64,000 bases of DNA from Chrysopilus asiliformis (Eukaryota > Arthropoda > Insecta > Diptera > Rhagionidae), in the NCBI GenBank assembly GCA_964034945.1, contig OZ035963.1, forward strand, positions 67,972,682-68,036,681. Reading direction: 5' to 3'. Within the stretch, counting starts at the first letter, position 1, and every line of letters begins with the position of its first letter. Shown here one piece after another: positions 47,031 through 56,738 of this stretch. Position numbers and translations under genes: made by a program. A model generated the notes under the pieces. It ran no database searches and was not told the origin of the DNA. It saw only the letters and a list, made by a program, of their open reading frames with translations.

Positions 47031-48255
47031 CTATGTTTGACATCCACTCTTCTTATAATGTCCATAAATTTCATCCTCTTCGGATTGCCCTCCCCATTTG
47101 GAATTTTTCCCGAAAAGTCCAAGAACACCACCACCCTGAGCCCATCCACCCTGATGATGATGTTTTGATACCTCATGCCCAGAAACCACGCTGCCCGGTT
47201 TGAAGCCACATTTGCCGATTTCTGAAGGATAAGAGTCCTTGCATCCCGTCGAATGGTATTGCTCATCGTGTGTTAAATCGAATCCAGCTCCTGAATGGAC
47301 ATCGAAACTGGGATTATTGAAGCGTTCAGGGGAGTATCCGAGATCACTGTAGCTTAAATAAGTCACTTGTCCATTTTGGCTGTCATCCTTTTCCTCTTCA
47401 TTTTCTTCCTCCTCTTCGGGTTCCTCTTCTACCTCAACCTTTTTGGCGAACGGTCGATGACGTAATTCAATAATCGAACGATCCAGGGACCAGAGTTTTT
47501 CTTCAGGAACGTTGGGAACTTCTTCGTAAACTGCACCATCGATTGGTTGTTTCCGGAATCCATACTGGACCTGATCCTCCGGAACGTCGGATCGTAAACG
47601 GTTCAAATGGTATGCCAAACTGATACTAACTGCATCGGCTGGGATCGTTGGGTTCCTGTGGTCATATTTAATCAATTGTTATTGAGAAGTTGAATTAAAA
47701 CGATAAAATTATTGATTCTGGATCAATTCCAGAATTATTTTATACATAGTACACAGCAAAGACTTGAAGACTTTTTAATGTGTCCAATTTTCAATGGTTA
47801 GAGATACAAAAATACGGTGACCAACAAAATTGTCAACACCTTTATTTAGTTTTTGTCATAAATCCAATTTTTAGACAAAAAATTTGTCCTTTAGAAATTC
47901 ACAAATATGATTTATGTCATCACAATTAAATATTTTGGGAAAATAATTTTGAGTTTAGAAATCGGTTTGCAATGTTTGTACAGTGGAAGACAAAATCTCC
48001 TTTGAATTCGAATCGTCTTTAAACTCTATCCCACAAATACTTAATTGAGACAGAACTACACTTTTATTGAGATATTTGAACGTCCTACCTTTCAACAGGC
48101 TTCGGTGGAGATCCAGTTGACACATAAACATTCTCAGGATGGAAATTCGCCCCAACATAGTCAGATTTCCCATTGCTTCCAGAACACCCGGAGTTCACTC
48201 CCGAATAAGATACCTGATCACCACCATCCGAAGCAGCTGCATCCCAATTGATTTT
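47031..48255 (-). CDS. Secreted-type acidic/His-rich protein, 5' exon not identified
   Basis: Complement of join(47031..47655, 48089..48255), 263 codons plus stop, partial at the 5' end. Exon A opens KINWDAAASDGGDQVSYSGV in phase 0 and joins exon B in phase (AG plus G giving Arg). The protein is low complexity: a Gly/Ser-rich start, a Glu run (EEEPEEEEENEEE), then KHHHQGGWAQGGGVLGLFGK and a C-terminus GHYKKSGCQT. No start codon followed by an open signal sequence exists between 48256 and 48451; the only ATGs lead quickly to stops. Either a distant exon, or the phase-0 signal exon of the next gene (49062-49118), must supply the N-terminus. No family recognised. Confidence 0.65.
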
Positions 48256-48451
48256 CTGAAAGGAATTTCATTAAGGATAACCACCAATGTCTAGTCCTTT
48301 ATTGGTAAAAACAAATTGGGGTAATTAAAAAAAATCAAATTGTTTTGCTTTATAAATAATTTATTATCCCAAATTGTTTTTACATAAATGAACTAATTAT
48401 TTTAAATGCTAAATGTATTGTTCTAAATATATGATGAACGAAAGAGGAGAA

Positions 48452-49118
48452 TTATGTGTAATATTCAACGCAATATTTTGGGCAGTCGCTATGTACTTTA
48501 TGATTGCACTTTTTTAGGATTTTATTGCAAATAGCTCTTTTGAGACAGCCCAGTTTCGATTTAATTTTGTCCAACTTATCAGATTTGTCAAACTTATCGA
48601 ATTTATCCCATTTGTCAAATTTATCAAATTTATCAAATTTATCCCATTTATCAAACTTATCCCAATTATCAAATTTATCCCATTTATCAAAATCATATCC
48701 ATATTCGTGACTGTGGGAATCATCATGGTTATCATAAGCATGACGATAATACCGTTCCCGCCCACCACATACTTCACATGGACGCGGCGGGATCGCCGGC
48801 TTAACGATGTGATTTCCACAGGAGCATGTGTCGCCAACTGGTTTGAATTCCTGCGCCCCATGAATGGTTTTGCAAATAGTCCTCGGCTTAGCAAAGTCCA
48901 CCTTGGCCAAAGGAAGCGGTCGAACGATGTGCTTCGAACATGAGCATTCATTGATCCCTTTTGCTCCGCACACACATGTCGCTGAAACCTGGAAAAAATC
49001 CGCCAGTCCGCAATTAAAAATATATCCTTAATCCTTGGGAATATTAAATTAAAAATTTTACCTGTGATAAACACGCAATTATCATCCCCACCGCCAAAAG
49101 TTTAAGCCAGGCACCCAT
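48452..49118 (-). CDS. Secreted Cys-rich protein with DKWDKFDK repeats
   Basis: Complement of join(48452..48988, 49062..49118), 197 aa. Exon 1 (19 codons, phase 0) gives MGAWLKLLAVGMIIACLSQ. The first half of the mature protein is Cys-rich with paired C-x-C motifs (TCVCGAKG, ECSCSKHIVRPLPL, TCSCGNHIVKPAIPP): two related units built on CSCxxHIVxP. Then comes a His/Asp stretch and a repetitive tract of about 50 residues (DKWDKFDNWDKFDKWDKFDK and so on), followed by a Cys/Lys-rich end (CNKILKKCNHKVHSDCPKYC). Alternating Asp-Lys-aromatic repeats suggest a structural, self-associating or metal-binding protein; this is inference. I recognise no family. Confidence 0.75.
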
Positions 49119-50313
49119 CTTTTGTTAGGGTTTAGATATCTTTCTAATTGAAATTTGACGATGATGTGATGAAATCTCCACGAATCGAATCTCTTTTATA
49201 CAAATAATCTTAGATAAACAACTGTTATTCGAATTAAGCCATTCAATTATGTTTAAAAGTGCATCGTAAGGGATTTTCGGGTTCTCATTTACATTTCAGC
49301 TTCGGGTCAGATTTATTGTTTACCCGGTCTCGAAGCGAATATAAACACCTGAGTCGACACCTGAAGGTGATGTAATTTATTGTGATTGTTGTTTTTGCTG
49401 CTGCAATCGTATGAGAATTCCGTCTTCTAGGTCAATTAATGCCCTCGTTCAATGGTACGTGATCTAATTTGCAAACAGCATAAATCATTCATGTTGAATT
49501 TAATTTTTTGTGAATAAAGCGTAGAAATATTAAGGTAGAAATTTATCATTTATGATAAACCCTTGAGTGTTTTCTAGGAACTAAAATACTGGCATCCTGA
49601 TAATTTGCTAAAATTCCTGAAATCCCTATCGTTTTAACTTAAAATCCAATTTCACTTTTGTGTAAATTTTATGTGCTCCGAAAAAATGTTAAATATGATA
49701 TGTTCAGTCCTATATGTTCAGTCCTAAAATATGAAATCCTTTGCGTTTTTCCCAAAAACCTGAAAATAAAATGAAAGAGAATTTGGGAAGGCATGAAGAG
49801 TTTATGAAAGAAAAAAAAATCAAAAAAGTAAAAAAAAACAACAAAAAAGTCCTCCTTAAATTACATAACAATATGCGATCGCAATTTTCTTTTGACGACC
49901 AAAAACTAAACTCAAATTTTGAAGACTTTCTTTTAAGGGATCGACCTTTGGCGCTCCTAAGACTGTTAGTCCTTATCTCCCCCCCTCCCCCTTTCCCCAG
50001 GCATTGTAGACTCTTGAATCCCTAGTAACCCCGCTGGATCGCATAAATGGTCCATCACTTTTCTTTGAAATCATTGACCTCTGCCAATTTCAAAGGCAAA
50101 ATCAAACATCTGCTACACAAAATCACGTACCAAATAATTGCTAACTCTTAGATTTCAGCAAAAAACAGTGATTAGAGCATAACAGTTCCAAAAATTAAAG
50201 CGATCGAGATTGACGAACAATCAAAGTTCCACCTTGAGCAATTAAAGTTTTTAGAGCAAATTTATTTGACCGAAAGCGTATGTTTGCAGTTTGTAGGTCA
50301 CCTTTGAGCCGTC
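49119..50313. other. Intergenic; fragment of a G/C-strand-biased repeat
   Basis: No gene. Around 49930-50030 the words TTATCTCCCCCCCTCCCCC and GGCATTGTAGACTC suggest a decayed repeat fragment. The boundary separates minus-strand secreted genes from the plus-strand DUF1091 pair. Confidence 0.35.
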
Positions 50314-51012
50314 ATGAGGTTTGTTTTCTTTCTGACAATTTCGCTCTTCGTTGTCCAAATTGCGCAGGTAAAAACAATTTAAAAAAAATAATAAAAATAA
50401 TTTTACAAAAATCGAATTGTCATTGGAAATTTACAGGATCGATATTGTTGCAATATAGAAAAAATAACCAACTGGTACGATGAGAAATTATGGTTTTACG
50501 GCCTTGGAAAATGTTTTCATCCGACACGCCCTTGTATTGAGCTATTTATGTACATATATCACCCAATTTTACGCAACATTGAATCCCATTTTGAAGCTCG
50601 AGCATGGGATGCAACTAGAAAAACGGTTTTGTTCAATTCAACTTTGGATTACTGCAACATATTTGAAAAGCGTGCCGCTTACAGTGGATTCTTTAAAACT
50701 CTCATCCTTAATAACATTCAAGATTGGACTAACTTTCCGTTTCAATGTCCCTTACCAGTTGTAAATGTTTTTTTTTTGTTTTAATCAAGTTTTTTCTAGA
50801 AATTTTAAACTTTGAAATTTTAGGGAAATCATTCAATAAGAAATTTTACTATTGATACTGATCTTGTGCCGCCAGTTGTGGATAAGGGAAATTTTTGGGC
50901 AATGCATTATGTAAAAATAAACAACGTTATGCGTTCAAAAGTTACAATTCGTGGTAACTGTAAGCGCCAACGAAAGGGCAATACTCCTTGCAATGTAACC
51001 AATAATAGTTAA
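50314..51012 (+). CDS. DUF1091-family secreted protein 4
   Basis: join(50314..50367, 50437..50760, 50824..51012), 188 aa. Exon 1 (18 codons, phase 0) encodes MRFVFFLTISLFVVQIAQ. Exon 2 begins DRYCCNIEKITNWYDEKLWF and ends with the diagnostic CP dipeptide (NFPFQCPLPV); exon 3 starts GNHSIRNFTIDTDLVPPVVD and ends CNVTNNS. The YC (LDYCNIFEKRAAYSGFF) and C-P ... R-N-F blocks are the DUF1091 signature. Unlike the minus-strand cluster it has an intron between the C-P and R-N-F blocks and a Cys-rich N-terminal segment, so it belongs to a different subgroup shared with the gene at 52213. Confidence 0.85.
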
Positions 51013-51099
51013 ACCGATTACCAATATATATTAACTAAATCTAACAACATGGTCGAGTTTAATTTTCCTTGATAAATCATTCGCATAAACAAAAAAGTC

Positions 51100-51160
51100 T
51101 TTTTGAAAAAAATTGTCGGCTTAGATTCACTTTACCCCCTCCCCTTACAATTTTTTCTGA
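51100..51160. repeat. Small fragment of the 162-bp repeat family
   Basis: GATTCACTTTACCCCCTCCC at 51125-51144 is the complement of the array's G-rich block; the rest of the unit is gone. Confidence 0.55.
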
Positions 51161-51297
51161 TTTCAGAAAAATAATAAAAAATGTACCAAATTTCAGTTCA
51201 TAACAGAAAATTACACAAAAGTATTGTGGAAAATTGTAAAAAAAATCTAAATTTTCTTGCTGATTCAAATCTTTAGATAGTATTATTTGCCGCTAGC

Positions 51298-52076
51298 CTT
51301 TAGATCAGGCCTCGGCACCATGTATGTAGTGATTTACTACTACTAGAAAAAATTTTATGTTTCTTCATATACTATAACACAAAATGAGAAAACGCATCAT
51401 TTTCATTTTTTACGCTCTTTCGCTTTTGATGGAGACGTTTAGGAACAGTGAACTATACAATTTATCATTATGCAATTTTAGAATCATTTGTTCCGCCTAC
51501 AGGAAATTTCTCTAAAAAAACTTTCTTTGAGTTGTCAACCTGTCTTACTCTTTCTACTTCATTGCATCGGGCAAAATCGAACTTATGACAGCTGTTGTAA
51601 TGGCGTTTTAGATTGAATTTTTTATTCGACATGTAACTGCAAACTAGACATTGACGGTTATCATTATTTGTGGTTATTAAATATTTGTTTTCCCAATCCC
51701 ACGACATAGTATTTGAATTTGAATATGAGCGCTTCATAATGGAAAAGGAAAACTAAAAAAATCAAATTTCTGAAAAAATTTCGTACATCAGTGTTCTTTG
51801 GGAAGCAATTATAATTTTGGAAAGCAAATGTATACACCCGTACGCATCAACCGCAGAAATCATACTGAATGACTGTCGTAGGCTCGCTCCATCGATTGTT
51901 AGTCAATCGTTTGATTTCGGCTGCCGAAGTGGCCGTCGTCAACCAACACGTATCATTGCGTTGGAGAGTCGAGTAAAAACGTTCATACATTGATTGTAAT
52001 CTCGTAAAATTTGAATAAAAATGTTATCGTATTGAGGAGCCAGACGAGCCAAGCAGTGCCGACCTCTGCTTTAGAT
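51298..52076 (-). mobile_element. hAT-family transposon remnant with 8-bp target-site duplication
   Basis: The element spans 51306-52068 (763 bp) and is flanked by perfect 8-bp direct repeats CTTTAGAT at 51298-51305 and 52069-52076, the target size of hAT transposons. The ends are imperfect inverted repeats: CAGGCCTCGGCACC on the left and, read inward on the other strand, CAGAGGTCGGCACTG on the right; CAGNGGTCGGCA is a common hAT terminus. Inside is a minus-strand ORF with a BED-like zinc finger. Most of the transposase is deleted, so it is non-autonomous. It sits between two tandem DUF1091 genes. Confidence 0.88.
51468..51737 (-). pseudogene. Truncated hAT transposase, N-terminal zinc finger only
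   Basis: An 89-codon ORF starting MKRSYSNSNTMSWDWENKYL. It contains RQCLVCSYMSNKKFNLKRHY followed by NSCHKFDF. The arrangement C-x2-C ... NLKRHY ... H is that of the finger at the start of GTF2IRD2/ZBED-type hAT transposases (CLICxxxxxxxKxxNLKRHYxxxH). It stops soon after, before the dimerisation and catalytic regions, so it cannot encode a working transposase. A domesticated short DNA-binding protein is possible but not indicated. Confidence 0.7.
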
Positions 52077-52212
52077 TAAAACGTGTCAACACTTTGGAAT
52101 TTTCCGAATTAATTTCCATGGTCATTTTTAAATGATTTTCGATCAAACTTTTTTTTACTATATGAAAGCAATAGAGTAGTATTCGCCGATTGTTGGTCAC
52201 ATTTGTGTCGCC

Positions 52213-52898
52213 ATGAAACTTTTTTATTTTGTACCAATTTTACTCCTCAATTTTCGATTTGTTCAGGTAAATTTTTTTTTAAAAACCTTCCATACAAAGA
52301 ATTTGGAATTTTTTTTGCAACTTGCAGCTTCGCTATTGTTGTACTATAGACAAAGTTACAAACTGGAGCGATGAAAGAATATGTTTTTACCATGCCGAAA
52401 AATGTCTTCATCCGTTATACCCTTGTTTTTCGCTAATTATGAATGTTTATCTGCCGGTTTTAGGGAATGTCGAGTCGCATTTTGAATTGCAATCTTGGAT
52501 GGGATCTTCAAAAATAGTATTGTTTAATGCAAGTATGCACTACTGTAATATGCTGAAAAAACGTACCGCTTACAGTGGATTTTTTCAAACTCTGATTTTA
52601 AATCGCATTCAGAATTTAACTGATTTTCCGCTTCATTGCCCGATACCAATTGTATGTTTTTTTTATAAATCTTTAACTTTTATTTGTAAGTTTTATTCTG
52701 TTTTAGGGAAACTACTCTATTCGAAATTTCACATTTGATACCGATCTGGTGCCACCGATTTTGGAAAAACCAAATTTTTTCGTATTACATTATGTAAAAA
52801 TTGATAGCATACTGCGTGTCAAAATTACAGTGCGCGGTAATTGTAGAAGACAACAGAGGGGAGCTGGGTTTTGCAATATGATTAATAAGAAAAACTGA
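52213..52898 (+). CDS. DUF1091-family secreted protein 5
   Basis: join(52213..52266, 52328..52651, 52707..52898), 189 aa. Exons 1 and 2 have exactly the lengths of those in the gene at 50314 (54 and 324 bases), so this is a tandem duplicate. Signal exon MKLFYFVPILLLNFRFVQ; exon 2 begins LRYCCTIDKVTNWSDERICF and ends HCPIPI; exon 3 starts GNYSIRNFTFDTDLVPPILE. The HYCNMLKKRTAYSGFF and CP/RNF blocks are conserved. The C-terminus differs (MINKKN against NVTNNS). The hAT insertion lies in the spacer between the two copies. Confidence 0.85.
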
Positions 52899-53231
52899 TT
52901 TAGTTTGGGATTAACCAGAATTCCAGTGAGCTTAAAAAAATGTAGCTTTAAAAATTTCACAATTTCTAAAATCTATGTTACTACTGTAAAAACAAAAAAA
53001 AAAACAGATCCAATTCAAATAAATCTTTGGCACACCAAAAATAATTTTTCTGCAAATCCTGAATTTACATAAATAAAACTCTTTAAGAATATTTAGAAAT
53101 TTTTATCTAATATTTTCCCGTAAAATTACATTGAATTTAAATATTTACAAACATCTAACGCACTAAGATGAAAAAATGTCCTTTTCCTTAAAAGCGAAAT
53201 TAGTACAAATAAAAATTTAAGTCGCCAGTAA
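52899..53231. other. Spacer between convergent DUF1091 gene and ESS2
   Basis: AT-rich, presumably 3' UTRs of both genes. Nothing else seen. Confidence 0.4.
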
Positions 53232-54786
53232 TTAAAAGAAATCAGAAGCCTTTGGTCGTGACGCAGGAATCTTCAACAAATCATCAGTCAACGTAGGTTT
53301 ATCCACGGGTTCCACGATTTGCGGAATGATCGACGTCTTTTTGCGAACAACCGGCGATGGTGTTGATTTACGAACGCCTCCCTTGGGTGTCACTCTGGAT
53401 TGTCTTGGAGTTGGCGTTGACACAGCTGTTCGAAGTCCCAGCTTTATGGTGGCCAATCTCTTGGCAGCCGGCGACATCGAAGCTAATCTATCGAGAGAGT
53501 TCCGAATATGAGGCGATGCTATATTTCTCCGAGCGGCGTCAATTGCCCGCTGTTTCTGGCCTCTCAATCGTTCGCCAGCCTTTTCGGCCAACTCCAGTGC
53601 GATCACCTCTCGTCGAGAAGTCTCTGTAATACGGAATGATGGGCCAGCAGAGGATCGTACTGGGGTGTCGCTTCCATCTAACTTAAAAGGTGTTCCTTCG
53701 ATTTCTCCCCAAGTCATGAGCGGACTGCAAGCCTCTCCAGGACACGGTGACGGCGTTTGAATGAGATCGAAACCGCAAAACTGTGGCGGATTGTCCTGCA
53801 GGATATTTCCATCCACTCCAATCTTCCCCGATAGATTCTTCGCTTGCGATTTGGCCAATTCGCTTATTGTTTCCTTGTTCTGGTTCTCATCGAAGGGATT
53901 ATGTGCCAGGCGAGTATTACTATAGGCTATCTCCTGCTTGTGGTTGGACATTTCGACCTTCTCCTGTTTTGTAAGTTCAACACCATCCGGGATATACATG
54001 ATGTAGTTCTTGTTTTTATACGTCCACGTATCGATCGATTTTGAGCCCTCAATCTCCTCGAATTGCTTCTCTATACTGGGCAAAAGCATCTTCTGCGACA
54101 TGTCTTCATGGGATCGCTGCTCCTCCCCGTACAACACGGCGAATTTCTGCCTAAGTTTATCCTCTGCTGCTTCGATGATCTCCTGGAAACTTGAATTATC
54201 CTCGCTTGTGTAGTGGCTCAGGAAGGAATCCAGCGAATGGGCCTCCGATATTGATTTTAGTTTGCTTTCTGAAGTCACAGAGCTCGTCTCGCTTTTGTCG
54301 CTGGCAGACTTTGTTGACCGTGGTGTGCTGTTTGGAGCGGCGCTCATTGGAGTTTCAAATGTTGCAGGACTTTGGCCTAACATAAAATACAGTTAAAAAC
54401 GTCGTACACCTAAGTTGGTAATCAAACCACTTACCTCCAGTTGATCCCCTCGGTCTCTTCCCGCTGTATTTGGCGTAGATCTCGCGAAGTTTTATTACGT
54501 CGTTCTTCTCGATGGCATCCAAGTATTCGTTCTGGGCTGTTAGTTTTTGCAAATCAGGGAAGAAATCCCGCTGGATGATCTTAGAGAGTTCCTAGAAATT
54601 ACAGAACAGCGTTAGCAATTGAAGTGTCAATAATTTACTGAACAGCCATACTTCGATGTAGCGCTCCTCTGTCAATATTTTCATCTTTTTCTTTTTTCGC
54701 GGCGCCTCCGGTTTCTTGAACTCCACCACGGACTTGCTTATCTCTTTCATTGCTACCAGAGCCTTTTCTCCAGGACTTTGAGACAT
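53232..54786 (-). CDS. ess2: Splicing factor ESS2 (DGCR14/Es2 family)
   Basis: Complement of join(53232..54376, 54435..54591, 54652..54786), 478 aa, essentially the length of human ESS2 (476). ESS2 is a nuclear protein associated with the spliceosomal C complex. Family hallmarks: the N-terminal core ILTEERYIEELSKIIQRDFF then PDLQKLTAQNEYLDAI, the central TYKNKNYIMYIPDGVEL, the NTRLAHNPF motif, and the C-terminal GEIEGTPFKLDG plus SFRITETSRREVIALELAEK. Exon junctions are GT/AG and in phase. The C-terminal region is Ser/Pro/Arg-rich with TP and SP sites. It lies head to head with TMEM185, with 546 bp between the start codons, so the two may share a promoter region. Confidence 0.96.
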
Positions 54787-55332
54787 ATTTCACAATAATG
54801 GAAGAAGTCTTCGCTGTTTATCACTCCGCACTTCTGAGAAATTTTTGACAGCAGATTTGACCAGCGTTGCCAACTACGAAGTCGCCAGATTATGACTCGA
54901 AAGTCGCCAGATGGCGCTAAAAGTTTAAAACATTTCCTTGTTCTATTGTGATTAAGTTCTTTTTTGGAAGCCAGATACATATACATGAAAAACTGTTGAA
55001 GAAACCGTTCAAAAAATAATTTCTACATGTAAAATGTTTCATTGAATTGAAAAATATGAACCAAAAACTACAAGAAAATAATTTTTTTAATTGGTTAACA
55101 TGAACTCGCACACCTGACTCACGAAACTTCGCAGTAGGGTCCTGTAGTACTTTTAAAAAGTACCTCAAATGTCAAAATATTTTCGGATTGGAGAGGTTTC
55201 GGTGTAGAAATTTCTAAATTGTATTATTTTTAGATTTTAAAGAAGTTTAGTGTATTTAAAATCGTACTGAATTGTTCACCAGAAATGGTCCGAATAATAG
55301 AGATGTGATAACAGTAAAAGAAACACACAAAC
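54787..55332. promoter_or_regulatory. Shared upstream region of ess2 and TMEM185
   Basis: The 546 bases between divergent start codons must hold both 5' UTRs and promoters. The part next to ess2 (54840-54930) is less AT-rich. I saw no TATA box or other motif convincing enough to place a start site. Confidence 0.5.
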
Positions 55333-56738
55333 ATGAATTTGCAATCGTTTTTTCGTGATTTCAATCCAAGGTAAAACGTGAGAAGCGAATTGCTTGGTCA
55401 CCTGTTGAGATTTCTTTAGATTTCCATCCCTCACAGCTTTATAAACAAGCTACATTTCTATGAAAATTCATTTCGTTTCAGTAAGTTTATAGTGCACTGC
55501 AGCGTTTTCACGTTCATTGCCCTGTTTTGCTTGAAGCAAGACAGATACATTGGTGAGTAAAAGTCAATTATTGCTATCTTGTTGAATATCAAATGAAATC
55601 CGCATTGAAATTGTTTGTAGATTGGCCCTACTGGGCAGTTTTTACCCCGCTCTGGATATGGAAGGGAATCGCCACATTAGGGGCGACAGTTGGGGCCGTA
55701 ATTTGGTGTCATTATCCGCATTACAGGTAGGCATTGTTGGGCTGCTCCTGAATCTGGGCCAATGTGTAATTAAATCGATTTTCCAGATTGGAAGGCGACT
55801 CCTACACACAATTCAAGGCGATGTTGATTTCCCTATCACTGCATCTAATTCTGCTCATGTTTGAGCTGTTGGCTTGCGACCGTCTAACCTCGGATCGCCA
55901 TCTGTGGGTGTTAGTATTCATACCACTGATTTTCGGTAGTGTCGCCAGCGTCGGGGCCTGCGTTTGGGCAGTGAAGCATGATCGATCGTTTGAATTGGAG
56001 CTGTTTTTGGCCGTTAATGCCCTTCAGTTTGTCTCTTTGCCGCTGAAGTTGGACGGATTTGTTTCTTGGAGTTGGGAAGTCGTTTTCGTTCCACTATGGA
56101 TTGTCATTTGTTTGAGTTTAGTTAGTAAGTATCGTCGCTAGTCATTTCGGATGTGCCTGGTAACTAATAAAGTTTACCTTTTAGGTGTTCTCTACAATAT
56201 AATTTTCTGTGGTATAATGATGCGGACACCAGAAATTTCCATACAACAGAAAAAATCCGCTCTTCATCAAGCCATTGGCAACGCTTGCACTGTTCTTCCA
56301 GTTTTATGCTTTCAAGTAAGTCTAAAGCGACTTTGTGATTCCACAGGAACACTAATTTTTCTCATATTTTTGTAGGTATTAATTGCTGATAAACTCGAGG
56401 GTGAACTTAAGTTTCCTTTTATTGTGATCTTTAGCCCACTGCTAGTAGCATTTTTTACATTAATTATATTAAGTTTTAGCGCTAAGGGCGGAAATAAATG
56501 GTGGTTCGGTATACGAAAGAATTTTAGTCAATTTCTTTTGGCCGCATTACCATTTCTACAAGAGTATGGTAACATATCGTATCATACCGAATCTGGCGGA
56601 CAAACCGTTCCACTCGATTCGAATGTACAATTAGATGATTTCGATAAGCATGACAAGAAGAGTAAAAAAGCACTTAGTAAAAAGAATGATCATCTAAAGC
56701 CAGTCGTTCCAATTGTTAGTATAGATTTGCCAGATTAA
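55333..56738 (+). CDS. Tmem185: Transmembrane protein 185 (TMEM185/FAM11 family)
   Basis: join(55333..55370, 55482..55552, 55621..55726, 55787..56124, 56185..56315, 56376..56738), 348 aa; human TMEM185A has 350. All junctions are GT/AG and in phase. The start MNLQSFFRDFNPSKFIVHCS matches [20 protein letters not shown]. Other conserved blocks: YWAVFTPLWIWK, FKAMLISLSLHLILLMFELL, HDRSFELELFLAVN, KGGNKWWFGIRKNFSQFLL, FLQEYGNISY and the terminal IDLPD. About seven hydrophobic spans. The family is widely conserved in animals; its biochemical role is unclear. The Lys/Asp-rich loop before the C-terminus is the variable part. Confidence 0.96.

Noticed and set aside
48504..49074. Plus- and minus-strand ORFs rich in Leu-Ser-Asn or Ile-Asn repeats
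   Set aside because: Other-frame readings of the DKWDKFDK coding repeat.
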